Shown: one piece after another, positions 1-10,304 of the stretch
Numbering within the stretch: the first letter of the stretch is position 1
Layout of the letters: every line of letters starts with the position of its first letter
From: a virus
IMG/VR virus record: IMGVR_UViG_3300030389_000498
Coordinates: 1 to 32,618 of that record
DNA length: 32,618 nt
Direction: 5' to 3' (one strand)
Made by a program: the position numbers and the translations under genes
Notes under the pieces: generated by a model
Database searches by the model: none
Seen by the model: the letters and a program-made list of their open reading frames with translations, nothing else
Told to the model about the DNA's origin: nothing

Positions 1-276
1 CTTGGCGGTAGCTGCACATTCAATGTTGGCATCTATCAGACAGACGGAACTGTTGTAGACGAAGACTTCTTTGCAACGTCAGTTGCAGATGGAACTACAG
101 CGGTTGCGGATCTGAGGACAGAGGCAGCAGACATCAACACGATTGGTGCAAAACTCTTCACAAATGCTGGAGAGTCATCCGATCCAGGTGGGTATTACTA
201 CATAGCCGCAACATTCAATGCCACTGGTGGCACTGGCGGTGATATGTCGTTTATTATTCACTACGTTGTAAACTAA
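1..276 (+). CDS. Structural protein, C-terminal part (5' end cut by window)
   Basis: The frame is open from base 1 to a TAA at 274-276 and gives 91 residues without a start codon. Residues 1-54 are identical to the last 54 residues of the partial gene at the right end of the window (32249-32618). The rest is rich in Gly, Thr and aromatic residues, like a beta-structured virion surface protein. Joined in frame through the repeat, the two pieces make a 160-residue protein lying between the capsid gene and the tail-tube A gene. Its place suggests a head decoration or head-fibre protein. I do not recognise the family. The alternative is a second tandem paralogue of the right-end gene. Confidence 0.75.
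   Translation, partial: LGGSCTFNVGIYQTDGTVVDEDFFATSVADGTTAVADLRTEAADINTIGAKLFTNAGESSDPGGYYYIAATFNATGGTGGDMSFIIHYVVN
109..163. repeat. 55-bp exact repeat shared with the right end of the window
   Basis: These 55 bases are identical to 32564-32618. Upstream the similarity continues to the window edge (1-108 versus 32456-32563) with 16 differences by hand count, all synonymous. An exact 55-base overlap at a contig end is what a k=55 assembly graph leaves at a repeat or circular junction. Confidence 0.9.
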
Positions 277-284
277 GAATGTTT

Positions 285-321
285 GGGCAACTGACGCAAC
301 GCCAATCCTAGTTGGTTGCCC
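285..321 (+). other. Inverted repeat before the tail-tube A gene
   Basis: GGGCAAC at 285-291 pairs with GTTGCCC at 315-321, and CCAA/TTGG lies inside. It sits in the 73-bp gap between the structural gene and tail-tube A. No T-run follows it, so it may be an mRNA processing or partial-termination hairpin rather than a full terminator. The next gene's ribosome site (AAAAGG) follows about 20 bases later. Confidence 0.5.
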
Positions 322-349
322 ATTCACCTTATTGTAAAAGGTTTTTGCT

Positions 350-946
350 ATGGCATCAGTTGTAGATTTATGTAACAGAGCTTTGGATCTTCTGGGTGCT
401 GCAAACATCACATCTCTTACAGAAAACTCAAAAGAAGCTAGATTATGCAACGGCAACTTTGACGATGTCAGGGATGCTGTTTTACGCTCACATCCTTGGA
501 ATATAGCAATCACCAGAAGAGCGTTAGCAAAAGACACAGATACGCCAGCTTTCGGCTTTTCATTTCAATATTCTTTGCCTACAGATCCTTTCTGTTTGCG
601 TGTGCTATCCTTCTGGAATAGCAATGTAAACAACGATGTTGCAGCTTATGACAGCAACGTCATGTTCAAGATAGAGGGTCGCAAGGTTTTATCTAACGAA
701 GGCACTTGTAATATTATCTACATAGGTCGTGTAACAGACACAGAGCAGTATGACAGCCTTCTAAATAAGGCCATATCCGCAAGATTAGCAGCAGAGATAG
801 CCTACAACATTACAGGTAGTAACAGCGTATCTCAGGGCATGATAGCAATCTACGAAGACCGCTTGAAAGAGGCAAAGGGTGTTGACAGTATGGAAGGCTT
901 CCCAGAGCAGCCACAAGCAGATGACTTTACGAACATCAGGTTGTAA
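350..946 (+). CDS. Tail tubular protein A (T7 gp11-like)
   Basis: This 198-residue protein should form the ring that joins the portal to the tail nozzle in short-tailed phages. The N-terminal signature is clear: residues 5-20 read VDLCNRALDLLGAANI, followed by an ExxxARLC segment and a DAVLRSHPWNIA stretch near residues 42-53, typical of the gp11 adaptor family. The length fits T7 gp11 (196 residues). AAAAGG lies about 10 bases upstream of the ATG. It precedes tail-tube B by two bases, the usual order in T7-like virion operons. Function is inferred from family and order. Confidence 0.93.
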   Translation: MASVVDLCNRALDLLGAANITSLTENSKEARLCNGNFDDVRDAVLRSHPWNIAITRRALAKDTDTPAFGFSFQYSLPTDPFCLRVLSFWNSNVNNDVAAYDSNVMFKIEGRKVLSNEGTCNIIYIGRVTDTEQYDSLLNKAISARLAAEIAYNITGSNSVSQGMIAIYEDRLKEAKGVDSMEGFPEQPQADDFTNIRL

Positions 947-948
947 GC

Positions 949-3681
949 ATGGCAAGAGTTTCTACCATCATCACCAACTTTCGGGCTGGGGAGATATCGC
1001 CTAAACTTGAAGGTAGGATAGACCTTCAGAAATATAACGAGGCAGCACAAACAGTAAATAATATGATGGGCTTCCCTTCTGGTGGCGTGACTAGAAGGCC
1101 AGGTTCTTTCTTTGCTGGACGCTCAAAAGACGGTGGTAAGGTAAGGCTCATCAACTTTGAGTTCAGCGATGAGCAAGCCTATGTGCTTGAGTTTGGCGCA
1201 ACCTACATAAGATTTTATCAAAATGGTGGCTTGCTTACAGAAACAACCACCAACATTACTGCAATCACAAAAGCAAACCCAGCAGTTGTGACTGCAAACT
1301 CGCATGGCTTGAGTGATGGTGACAGGGTGTTCATCAAGTCTGTTGCTGGCATGACAGAGGTAAACAATCTTGAGTTTACTGTAGCAAACAAAACAACAAA
1401 TACCTTTGAGTTGTCAGGCATTAACAGCAGTGCGTTTACCACATACACAAGTGGCGGCACAGTTGGCAAGATAGTTGAAGTAACAACAACTTACAGCGTC
1501 ACAGATATATTTGAAATAACTCATGCTCAATCAGCAGACGTTTTGTTTCTTGCACATAAAAGCCATGAGCCAGCCAAGCTGACAAGAACAACTGCAACAA
1601 GTTTTACACTTGCTGACATAGATTTTACAGACGGCCCATACCTTGATGAAAACATAACTGACACAACTTTGTTTTCTTCTGCAAACACCGGCAGTGTAAC
1701 TATCACAGCATCAGCGGATTTGTTTTCTGCGTCAGATGTAGGAAGACTTATACGTTTTAGAGAGGTAATCGAGGTAGAGCATGACGCATGGGCAGCAAGC
1801 ACAAGTTATGCACAAAATGATTTGGTTCGTCAGGGTGACAATGTTTATAAAAAAACCAATTCTGGATCACAATCCAGTGGCACTAGCCCACCTGTACATT
1901 TATCTGGTTCAGAAACTTATGGCTCAATCACATGGGAGTTTCAGCACAGTGGGTCAGGGTTTGTAAAAATCACTGGGTTTACAAGTGCAACAGAGGTTAC
2001 AGCACTGTTTAAAAACGAAGATGGTGTGTTGCCAGCTAGTGTAGTTGGAGGCGGCAATACAACAACAAAGTGGTCATTAGGTGCTTTTGGTGGGGATCAA
2101 GGGTTTCCAAAGGCAGTCGGTTTCTACGAGCAGCGTCTATACTTTGCTGGTACTACAGGACAGCCACAGACAATATTTGGCTCAGTAAGTGCTGACTTTG
2201 AGAACCATACCCCAGGCACACTAGATGATTCAGCAGTAAATTTTACGATTGCATCTGAAAAAGTAAATGTAATTAGACATCTTTTGCCAGGTAGATTTCT
2301 GCAAATACTTACCACAAGTTCAGAGTTTACCTTGTCTGGTGGCACAGGCTCAACGCCTGTTTCACCTACAAACGTCAATGTGTTGCGAGAAACAACATTT
2401 GGCTGTTCTGAGGTGCGTCCTGTAAGGGCTGGCAACAGCACAATACTCATTCAAAAAGGTCAGGAGAAAGTAAAAGAGATTACCTTCAATCTTGATACAG
2501 ACGGACTGCTGGGCATTGATCTTACGATTCTTGCAGAACACATTACAAAAGGCGGCTTGACTGACATGGTGTGGCAGCAAGAACCAGAGCTAATACTTTG
2601 GTTTGTTCACACAGATGGACGTTTGATTGGCCTTACATACGATAGGGCTAACAATGCTGTTGGCTGGCATGACCACACTATAGGCGGCACAAGCGCACAC
2701 GCAACTGTTACAGTAAGCGACTTTGCCAATATAGCGGTAGGCACAACGCTTACATTTACCAAGAGTGATGGTACAACTGTGACATTTACATCAGAGGCGG
2801 TTGGTAGTTCAGCACCGTCCTCATCACTTGGATTTAGACCAAATACATCAAACAATGTAACAGCAGACAATATTTTTACAGCCATCAACGCACATGCAGA
2901 TTTTACAGTAGAAAATCCAGCAGCAGCAGTTGTGACAATCAAGGAAACATCCCCTACGGCTGGTGGGCTTTTGTCTGTTAAAAGCTCCGACACCACCAGG
3001 CTTACAACAACGAATCAAGCAGCGGCAATCGTTGAGAGCATAAGTGCAATACCTAGTGGCTCAGAAGACCAAGTGTATATGTCTGTCAAAAGAGAAATCA
3101 ATGGCAGCACTGTTAGGCACATAGAGTTTCTCAAGTCGATAGAGTTTGGAGAGGATGTTGCAGATGCTTTTTTCTTGGATAGTGGTTTGACTTACGACAG
3201 CACAGCAACAACATCAATAACAAGTCTAAATCATCTTGAAGGAGAGATTGTGTCTGTTTTAGCTGATGGTTCAACACATCCAGATAAGACAGTAACAAAT
3301 GGTGCAATCACACTAGATAGATCTGCCTCAAAGGTTCATATTGGGTTTGGTTATAGATCAACAATAGAAACACTTAGGCTAGAAGCTGGTGCAGAAGACG
3401 GTGTAGCACAAGGTAAAATAAAACGCATACATGGCGTTACAGCGAGGTTCTTCAACACGGTAGGGGCAGAGCTAGGGCCATCAGTGACAGATTTAGATAG
3501 ATTGCCTTTTAGAGATAGTAGCATGGCTATGGATGAAGCTGTGCCGCTGTTTAACGGCGATAAAGAAATAAGTTTTCCATCGGGATATGACAATGATGCA
3601 AAGGTGGTCATAAGACAATCACAGCCTTTGCCAATGACAGTGTTAGCAATAATGAGAAGGTCAAATACTTTTGATGCCTAA
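949..3681 (+). CDS. Tail tubular protein B (T7 gp12-like nozzle)
   Basis: A 910-residue protein expected to form the tail nozzle that the fibres attach to. The N-terminus carries the family hallmark: FRAGEISPKLEGRIDLQKY near residues 11-29, then a GGVTRRPGSFF segment near residue 45. Residues of roughly 105-165 form a module often seen in phage tail proteins (HGLSDGDRVFI, then GMTEVNNLEFTV, then TNTFELSG). A further Thr/Val/Ser-rich insertion lies around residues 580-680. It is longer than T7 gp12 (about 794), which the insertions explain. Its last 8 bases overlap the next gene. Confidence 0.93.
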   Translation: MARVSTIITNFRAGEISPKLEGRIDLQKYNEAAQTVNNMMGFPSGGVTRRPGSFFAGRSKDGGKVRLINFEFSDEQAYVLEFGATYIRFYQNGGLLTETTTNITAITKANPAVVTANSHGLSDGDRVFIKSVAGMTEVNNLEFTVANKTTNTFELSGINSSAFTTYTSGGTVGKIVEVTTTYSVTDIFEITHAQSADVLFLAHKSHEPAKLTRTTATSFTLADIDFTDGPYLDENITDTTLFSSANTGSVTITASADLFSASDVGRLIRFREVIEVEHDAWAASTSYAQNDLVRQGDNVYKKTNSGSQSSGTSPPVHLSGSETYGSITWEFQHSGSGFVKITGFTSATEVTALFKNEDGVLPASVVGGGNTTTKWSLGAFGGDQGFPKAVGFYEQRLYFAGTTGQPQTIFGSVSADFENHTPGTLDDSAVNFTIASEKVNVIRHLLPGRFLQILTTSSEFTLSGGTGSTPVSPTNVNVLRETTFGCSEVRPVRAGNSTILIQKGQEKVKEITFNLDTDGLLGIDLTILAEHITKGGLTDMVWQQEPELILWFVHTDGRLIGLTYDRANNAVGWHDHTIGGTSAHATVTVSDFANIAVGTTLTFTKSDGTTVTFTSEAVGSSAPSSSLGFRPNTSNNVTADNIFTAINAHADFTVENPAAAVVTIKETSPTAGGLLSVKSSDTTRLTTTNQAAAIVESISAIPSGSEDQVYMSVKREINGSTVRHIEFLKSIEFGEDVADAFFLDSGLTYDSTATTSITSLNHLEGEIVSVLADGSTHPDKTVTNGAITLDRSASKVHIGFGYRSTIETLRLEAGAEDGVAQGKIKRIHGVTARFFNTVGAELGPSVTDLDRLPFRDSSMAMDEAVPLFNGDKEISFPSGYDNDAKVVIRQSQPLPMTVLAIMRRSNTFDA

Positions 3682-4096
3682 GATAATACCATTCAAGAAA
3701 GAACATCTGTACAAAATCAACCTTCTGTTTGATATGACAAGCAGCGGCAAAGAATCTTTGGGTGCAAGTAAGGATGTAATTGGGTATACAGGCATGGATG
3801 GTGATGTAGTGTTGGCTACAGGCGGGGTGCATCCAATGTGGGAAGGCGTGGGGGAAGCATGGTTGTTAGTAGGAAAAGAGGGCTACAACAAGCCTAAGAC
3901 TGTTGCTAGATATACTGATATGCTGTTTCAGCACATACAGGAAGAGCATAAGTTGTATAGGATACAAGCAAGCGTGTCTGTATTAGACCTTACAGCAAAT
4001 AGATATGCACAGTGGCTTGGATTTGAAAAAGAGGGTATCATGAAAAAGTATGGGCCAGATGGCACAGACTATGTTCGTTATGCGAGGTTAATGTAA
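3674..4096 (+). CDS. GNAT-fold-like internal virion protein (T7 gp13 position)
   Basis: The product has 140 residues. The ATG at 3674 is preferred over the in-frame TTG just before it; AGAAGG lies upstream. The pattern GYTGMDGDVVLATGGVHPMW, then GEAWLL, and a C-terminal LGFEKEGIMKKYGPDGTDY is the GNAT-like fold found in small proteins between the nozzle and the ejection proteins in many podoviruses. In T7 the gp13 position is needed for virion assembly and the protein is not known to be an acetyltransferase. It overlaps tail-tube B by 8 bases and the next gene by one (TAATG). Whether it binds acetyl-CoA is unknown. Confidence 0.8.
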   Translation: MPKIIPFKKEHLYKINLLFDMTSSGKESLGASKDVIGYTGMDGDVVLATGGVHPMWEGVGEAWLLVGKEGYNKPKTVARYTDMLFQHIQEEHKLYRIQASVSVLDLTANRYAQWLGFEKEGIMKKYGPDGTDYVRYARLM

Positions 4097-4548
4097 TGGC
4101 TGATCCAGTAGCGGCAGGAGCATCTGTAGTTGCAGGAGTGATGGGCTTCAAGGGCAACATGGCTGCGGCTAAAAATGCTGAAGCTGTTGCTGAATATAAT
4201 GCACAAGTTGCAGAAAATGAAGCAATCGTATTGCAAAGAGCAAAGGTTGATGAAGAGGCCAATTTACGTCAACAATCAGATAGGCTTGTTGCTTCACAAA
4301 GATCAATGACAGCCGCCTCTGGCATTGAAATGTCTGGAAGCCCTTTGCAAGCACTGGCAGATGCTTATTTCAATACTGAGCAAGATGCCGCAAGAATTAG
4401 ATATGCTTCAAACATAGAGCAAGTACAAAAAGAATCTGAGGCCGCTTTGGTAAGAACAGAGGGTGCTGCAAGGTCAGCTGGTTTACGATACGCTGCTGTA
4501 GGTTCGTTATTGCAAGGTGGACAACAAGCATCAACTCTTATTTCTTAG
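4096..4548 (+). CDS. Internal virion protein B (T7 gp14-like)
   Basis: A 150-residue, Ala-rich, mostly helical protein. The N-terminus is a small hydrophobic Gly/Ala stretch (residues 5-17), followed by a long helix rich in Ala, Glu and Gln. The segment ASGIEMSGSPLQALADAYF near residues 74-92 matches the pattern of gp14-type ejection proteins, which insert into the outer membrane to begin the DNA channel. Start and previous stop share TAATG. Length is somewhat below T7 gp14 (196). The call rests on motif and gene order. Confidence 0.8.
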   Translation: MADPVAAGASVVAGVMGFKGNMAAAKNAEAVAEYNAQVAENEAIVLQRAKVDEEANLRQQSDRLVASQRSMTAASGIEMSGSPLQALADAYFNTEQDAARIRYASNIEQVQKESEAALVRTEGAARSAGLRYAAVGSLLQGGQQASTLIS

Positions 4549-4556
4549 GTGATTAA

Positions 4557-6950
4557 ATGCCCAGAATACCTTTATACAATCGAGGACAAGGACTGACAAC
4601 CAGAATGGCAACTGGTGCGTTGTCACCAAGAGCAAACGTAGGGGCGTTTACTGCACCTGGGCAAGCACAGGCAAGGTTAGCTTCACAAGCCGGTCAGATT
4701 GCATTTGACTTTGGCATGGCTCAAAAAAATGCAGAAACAAGAAGGGAGCAAGACGAATATTTTACTCAATTCAGTCGTGAGTTTGCTGAGTATAATAGAA
4801 ACGACAAACAAACAGACACTACAAAATATAGAGATGATTTCAAAAATTTTTCTGACCAAAAGCTGAAAACCATTGATGCCAGAACTGATCTTACAAACTC
4901 TCAGAAAAACAAAATAAAGCAATCGCTTTCATCTACAATATTATCTTATTCAAATTCTGGAGAAAACAAAGCCTTCAATAGAGGTCAAATAATAAGGACA
5001 GAGAAGGCGATTGGTTCTATTTCCGAAAAAATTAATCAAGCATCGTTATTTCCTAAAGATCACGCTGACAGAGTAAGGTTGCTAACAGAAATTGAGACAG
5101 ATCTATCAGGTTATAATTTAGATGGTCTGAGAACTGGGTACAGCATTCAGTCTATAAAAAAGGGTTTTGAAGCTTTAGATTTGGGCAAACAGATTGATGC
5201 TGCTAGAAGCGCAAGTCAGCTTGATGACATTGCACTAGAAGTTCCCAAGTCTACGCTCAACGCCAGCACTCAACAAAAGATAAAAAACAGAATTAAAACA
5301 AGAAAAAGTGAGATTAGAGCCAAGGCTTATGATGACAATGTGGGTATCATAAACCAATTGTCTGTAAACTTTGAAGACAAAGAACCTTTAGAAGATGCAA
5401 TTTTAAAGGGTGAAGTGCAGTCTTTTACAACAGATGAAGGTCAAACAGTTGTTGTAGATACATCAGAGTTGTCAAACACACAAAGATCTAATCTTGTGCG
5501 GTCTTATGTAAATCCTTTGTTTAAAGACTTAGTTGATAAAACTCAGCAAAATGCTGTTGATGAACTCAGCGAAGTTTCAAGTCAAGATTTGTTGAAAGCA
5601 GCCAACCGATTATTTACACCAGAATATCAAAGCGAAAACAACACAACATCCGAAAACATGGATGAAGCACTGACAGAATTTGCTGAACAACTCTCGCAAC
5701 AAGCAGCCAATGAAGCAACAAGCGGTAAGGGAGATGCGGAATCAATCTTGCAAAAAGTTGTTGATGCAGAAAATATTCTTCAAAGTTCCATAAGTCCAAA
5801 TGGAGTTTTGTCAGAGAGAGTTGGTGGTATTGGGGATAAAGCTGCAAGAACTTTGTCTAGGCTTGCTTCAGTCAGGGGTGCTGTAGCAAAGGGGATACAA
5901 GACAATTCAAAGATGGATGCCTTGAGGGATGCTGCAAAGGTTGGTAATTTAGCTAACGCTTCAATTCAAAAGGGTGTTACATCCGATGACATACAAATGG
6001 TTGTAAAGGAAAATCTGGTTGATCTTAAAGATAGCCCACAGGCACAACTCGATTTTTTGCAAAGAAACGGAGTGATATCAGAAGACTTTCAAACTACCTT
6101 ATTGAAGCATAAAGGAAGACTGTCTGACCCAAACAAAACAGATATTGACGATGAAGATAGATTTGCAATCACGTTGTTTAGAAACATGGAACTTAGAGAT
6201 GATTTGTTACACAAACATCTGGACAAAACAAGTTTAGCTTGGTGGCAAAGTTTTGAGACTTTATCAGACATTTATGGTGATGAAGGGGCTTTGCAACAAA
6301 TGCGATTGCAGAGAGACATCGATCCAGAAAAGTTTTCAAAAGAGTTAGATAACGCTCTGGATGTAACAGAGGCACAGCTTACAAAACAACCTTGGTACAA
6401 GTTTGATTTAGATGCCCCTCAAAACACTGGCTATCTAAAACAAGAAATACGAGATTTAGCTAAAGAGTATCTGAAACAAGGTGTGCAAGTAGGCCCAGCT
6501 TTGGAAAGGGCTGGGGATCAAATAGCTAAGAGACATATTTTAATAGGCTCTGTTTTGGTTCCTAAGTTGCCAGAGTTTGACCAAGGTGGAGAGCTGCAAA
6601 ATATCAAAGAAATATCAGAATTGGTCATAGATGATTTTTCACAAACATACTCTCAGCTTTTAGAAGACAGTGAGTTAGAAAAAGAAAACATTGGTCTGCT
6701 TAACATTGAGGGAACGGCAGATAGATTTTATGTCGTTAGAGATGGCGGTTTTCCAATACAAACCCCAGATGGCAAGTATGTATCTTTTACAAAGCAAGAA
6801 TTACTGAAACTCGATAAGCAAGCAAAAGCCAAACAAATTGAAGATGCAAGAAAACAGATTAATGAATTAATAAGACAAAATGCTTTGAAAAAACAACGGC
6901 AAGCAAATGTAGAAGATATAGATGCTTTTGAAATAGAAGTAATCAATTAA
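4557..6950 (+). CDS. Internal virion protein C (T7 gp15-like ejection protein)
   Basis: A 797-residue, hydrophilic, largely helical protein full of Lys, Glu, Asp and Gln, with no membrane segment. It starts after AGGTGA and sits between the gp14-like and gp16-like genes, the place of gp15, whose T7 homologue (747 residues) forms the periplasmic part of the DNA channel. The N-terminal 55 residues are Ala/Gly-rich, then long helices follow. I see no enzyme motif. Function is inferred from order, size and composition. It shares TAATG with the next gene. Confidence 0.78.
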   Translation: MPRIPLYNRGQGLTTRMATGALSPRANVGAFTAPGQAQARLASQAGQIAFDFGMAQKNAETRREQDEYFTQFSREFAEYNRNDKQTDTTKYRDDFKNFSDQKLKTIDARTDLTNSQKNKIKQSLSSTILSYSNSGENKAFNRGQIIRTEKAIGSISEKINQASLFPKDHADRVRLLTEIETDLSGYNLDGLRTGYSIQSIKKGFEALDLGKQIDAARSASQLDDIALEVPKSTLNASTQQKIKNRIKTRKSEIRAKAYDDNVGIINQLSVNFEDKEPLEDAILKGEVQSFTTDEGQTVVVDTSELSNTQRSNLVRSYVNPLFKDLVDKTQQNAVDELSEVSSQDLLKAANRLFTPEYQSENNTTSENMDEALTEFAEQLSQQAANEATSGKGDAESILQKVVDAENILQSSISPNGVLSERVGGIGDKAARTLSRLASVRGAVAKGIQDNSKMDALRDAAKVGNLANASIQKGVTSDDIQMVVKENLVDLKDSPQAQLDFLQRNGVISEDFQTTLLKHKGRLSDPNKTDIDDEDRFAITLFRNMELRDDLLHKHLDKTSLAWWQSFETLSDIYGDEGALQQMRLQRDIDPEKFSKELDNALDVTEAQLTKQPWYKFDLDAPQNTGYLKQEIRDLAKEYLKQGVQVGPALERAGDQIAKRHILIGSVLVPKLPEFDQGGELQNIKEISELVIDDFSQTYSQLLEDSELEKENIGLLNIEGTADRFYVVRDGGFPIQTPDGKYVSFTKQELLKLDKQAKAKQIEDARKQINELIRQNALKKQRQANVEDIDAFEIEVIN

Positions 6951-9900
6951 TGGCTGAAGACAAAACTTTTTTAACACCGTCAAAGTCTGCACCGATTGGA
7001 ACGCCAGAGTTCCAGGCTTTTCAAGAGGCAGAGCAACAGAGGACGTTAGAAGAACAGAATCCTCAAGCATCTTTTTCTGAGTTTATAGGCGCAAGTGTTG
7101 AAGAAGATTGGATGACCTCGTATGCTTTTCAAGGTAAAGAAGAGTTTGCACCTGATTTGAATTATCTTAGAGAGGGTTTGGATCAGGATCAGTTCAATGA
7201 ACTTACTGCTGACATACCAGAAAGATATCACAATTTTCTCGAAGAAACTGTAAGTTTTGATCACGCAAAACAGTTGCGTGAAAAAGTTTTGCAGTCTGTT
7301 GAAAACGAAAAAAAGATGCAGTCTTGGGGATGGGATGGGGTTGCATTGAGAATCGGTGTAAACATGGCTGACCCAGCGGCTATTGGTTTGACAGTTATGA
7401 CTGAGGGCGTTGCTGCTCCTTTGATTTGGGGCAACAAGCTTTCTAGGGTTGGGCGAATCATAAGAGGTGCTGTGGGTGGTGCGGCAACAAATGCTGCTGT
7501 AGAGGGCTACATTGCCTCTGAGAGCGTCACAAGGGATGAATATGATATTTTGTACGCTGGGGTAGCAGGAATGCTGCTAGGGGGCGGTATAGGCGCAATA
7601 AGCAGGGGTGTAGGAAATGAGCCAGAGTTGCGTCAGGCGCATGAAAACTTGCTTCAAGAAGTAGAAGGCGCACAAAAAGCAGAACTAGAAGCTAGGGCAA
7701 AACAAGATTTGCTAGGAGAAAAAAGTGTTGGCGCAGCAGAAAATCCTTACGATCCGCCTTTGCTGGAAAGAGATTTAAGAGATGTAGAGCAACAAGAAAA
7801 AATTATTGAAGATTTAGGGGAAATACAAAAGTCTGAATTTTCTGGGCTTAGATTTGACATGGCAAACTATCTTCTAAGCTCTGACAATCCCATAATCAAT
7901 GGTTTGGGTAGGCGTTTGGCGGAAGATGCACTTGGTAAGCGTGGTGATAATGTTATAGAATCAACTGCTGATCTTCTTAAAACAAACGCTTTCAAAGGTA
8001 AACTTGCTCGTTTTTATCAAACATACGGTGTAGAATATAAGGCTTGGGCTAAGGAAAATAATATTGGTTTTTTCCGTAGGTCGCAGTCAAAACAAAGAAC
8101 GTCTTTTGGAGAGCAAGTAGCAGATGCTATTGAAAATCCAAATGGCATACATTCTCCTGCTGTAAAGCGAATGGCTCAAAGAAATGCAGAATTGTATAGA
8201 GACATTTTGCGTGAAGCTAAAGAGGCAGGGGTAAAGGGTTTTGAGAACATCCCAGAAAATCTGACATATTTTACCCATAGATGGAATAAATATAAGTTTG
8301 ATGATTTAAGAAATAAGATTGGCGACAATGGGATTGAAGCGTTGCTCACACAAGGTCTTGTGAACGGTACAACAGACCTTACAGAAGAAGCTGCTGCACA
8401 AATAGCTAGAGCAATGAATATTAAAATCAAAAGCGATCTTGCTGGCATTGATTCAGGATTTTCACGTTTGTTTACATCCGACAGCAGAGAAACTCTAAAA
8501 CAAATAATGAAAGAGGAGCGTTTTGGCAAAGAGGTTGATGGAAGATTTAAAGAGTTTAGTGATGAAGAAATTGACAGTCTTCTAGGTTTGTTTGAGCAAA
8601 AACAAACAGGTGTGCCATCAAGAGCAAAATACAGACTAAGGTTTGATATGGAAACAAATCTTAGGGCTGTAAACAAAGAAACAGGAATTTTAGAAGAATT
8701 TTCTATAAAAGACTTGCAAGAGCGTGATGCAGAGCAAGTATTTACCCTTTATGCAAACGAAATGTCTGGACGTATAGCTCTTGCTAAGAAGGGCATCAAA
8801 TCAGAAACAGACTTTGAGCAATTAATTAATCAAGCGGCAAATTACGCTCAAAATCAGGGGGTTGGCAAAACAAGACAAAGAAATAGAAAAAGAATAAAAA
8901 AAGAAGAACAGGTGTTACGCACTTTACACAGCATGATTCTTGGAAGAAGGCCACCAGATTTTGTAGAGCCAGACGGATCTTTTATGAAGGTGTTGAGGCT
9001 CATACAAGATTTCAACTTCATCAGACTAATGAACCAAGTTGGTTTTGCACAGTTTGCCGAACTTGGGAACGCTGTTCAAGTTGGTGGCATACGAGGCTTG
9101 ATAAGAGTTATGCCTGAATTTAAAGCTATGATCAAACGTGCTGAAAATGGTGAATTGACTGATCCTGTTTTGCGTGACATTGAAGCGTTTTACGGCACAG
9201 GCGCAGATCGCATGACTAATCAAATGATCAATAGGCTTGACCAGCTTGAAACAAATTCTCCTTATGGGCGTGGTATATTGGATGGAATTCAAAGGACGGC
9301 AGATAGAGCCAAAAGAATAACTGCTGACATATCAGGAATGGCCCCGGTCACTTTGGGCTTAGAGCGTGGCACTTCTAGGATAGTTATGCAAACTCTTGCA
9401 GACATGGCTTTTTCTAACAAATCATTAAGTTTGAAAAGGATGCGTAGCCTTGGTTTAGGAGACGATGAAGCCAAACTTGTGTTTGATAACTTTAAAAAAC
9501 ACGCAAAGTTAGAGGCTTCCTATTTATTCAAAACAAAAAAATTAAGAGAAATAAACCTTCAAAATTGGGATCCAAAAGCAAGAGATGTTCTTGGAATAGC
9601 AGTAGCAAGGTGGACGAGAAGGGCTATACAACAAAACGACTTGGGCAATTTAGCTAAATTTATGACTCAAGAATATGGAAAAATTTTAGTTCAGTTTAGA
9701 ACTTTTATGATGGTGTCTCATGCAAAGCAACTTCTGCATAACATCAAAATGCGTGACATGAGAGCCTTTCAAGCTATGATGTATTCTTCTATTTCTGCTG
9801 GTTTAGCCTACACTGCACAGCAACAGATACAAATGATTGGCTTGAGCGAAAAAGAAAAGAAAGAAAGAAGAGAAGAAAGACTTTCGGCTTCTGCTATTGC

Positions 9901-10255
9901 GAAGGCCACTTTTGCAAGATCAAGTTATGCTGCATTTATTCCAGGCACTCTTGACACAGCGTTAGATTTTTATGGGCCAAATGACTATTTTGATGGCTTT
10001 GGAAGTTACAGAAGCAGTGGACTTGAAAGCAACTTTTTAACAGGTAACCCCAGTTACCAAATTGTGTTCGGTGCGTCTGGTATAGAATCTTCTTTGAAGT
10101 CCATATCTAGAGCTACTTTAAATCCTAATATACAGATGACACAGGGAAGGGCTAGATCGCTTTTGACTGCGCTGCCTTTCTCAAATGCTATTGGAGTTCA
10201 AAATGCTTTGAGAATAGCAACAGAGGACTTGCCTACAGAAAGTAGAGTTGACTAG
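6950..10255 (+). CDS. Internal virion protein D (T7 gp16-like ejection protein)
   Basis: A 1101-residue protein in the gp16 slot, the last gene before the tail fibre. A hydrophobic Gly/Ala region at about residues 125-220 (WGWDGVALRIGVN, then GRIIRGAVGGAATNAAVEG and GVAGMLLGGGIGAI) could enter the host inner membrane; the rest is helical and charged. T7 gp16 has 1318 residues and a lytic transglycosylase domain at its N-terminus. I do not see a clear SLT catalytic glutamate motif here, so peptidoglycan cutting may be missing or done elsewhere. The role is inferred from order, size and composition. Confidence 0.8.
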   Translation: MAEDKTFLTPSKSAPIGTPEFQAFQEAEQQRTLEEQNPQASFSEFIGASVEEDWMTSYAFQGKEEFAPDLNYLREGLDQDQFNELTADIPERYHNFLEETVSFDHAKQLREKVLQSVENEKKMQSWGWDGVALRIGVNMADPAAIGLTVMTEGVAAPLIWGNKLSRVGRIIRGAVGGAATNAAVEGYIASESVTRDEYDILYAGVAGMLLGGGIGAISRGVGNEPELRQAHENLLQEVEGAQKAELEARAKQDLLGEKSVGAAENPYDPPLLERDLRDVEQQEKIIEDLGEIQKSEFSGLRFDMANYLLSSDNPIINGLGRRLAEDALGKRGDNVIESTADLLKTNAFKGKLARFYQTYGVEYKAWAKENNIGFFRRSQSKQRTSFGEQVADAIENPNGIHSPAVKRMAQRNAELYRDILREAKEAGVKGFENIPENLTYFTHRWNKYKFDDLRNKIGDNGIEALLTQGLVNGTTDLTEEAAAQIARAMNIKIKSDLAGIDSGFSRLFTSDSRETLKQIMKEERFGKEVDGRFKEFSDEEIDSLLGLFEQKQTGVPSRAKYRLRFDMETNLRAVNKETGILEEFSIKDLQERDAEQVFTLYANEMSGRIALAKKGIKSETDFEQLINQAANYAQNQGVGKTRQRNRKRIKKEEQVLRTLHSMILGRRPPDFVEPDGSFMKVLRLIQDFNFIRLMNQVGFAQFAELGNAVQVGGIRGLIRVMPEFKAMIKRAENGELTDPVLRDIEAFYGTGADRMTNQMINRLDQLETNSPYGRGILDGIQRTADRAKRITADISGMAPVTLGLERGTSRIVMQTLADMAFSNKSLSLKRMRSLGLGDDEAKLVFDNFKKHAKLEASYLFKTKKLREINLQNWDPKARDVLGIAVARWTRRAIQQNDLGNLAKFMTQEYGKILVQFRTFMMVSHAKQLLHNIKMRDMRAFQAMMYSSISAGLAYTAQQQIQMIGLSEKEKKERREERLSASAIAKATFARSSYAAFIPGTLDTALDFYGPNDYFDGFGSYRSSGLESNFLTGNPSYQIVFGASGIESSLKSISRATLNPNIQMTQGRARSLLTALPFSNAIGVQNALRIATEDLPTESRVD

Positions 10256-10304
10256 CGTAAGCAGTTAAGAAATGGTAATATGCAAATAACTTGGAGACAA
10301 GAGC

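Noticed and set aside
10247-10280. TTGACT ... TAATAT before the tail fibre as promoter
   Set aside because: The spacing is about 22 bases, too long for a sigma-70 promoter.
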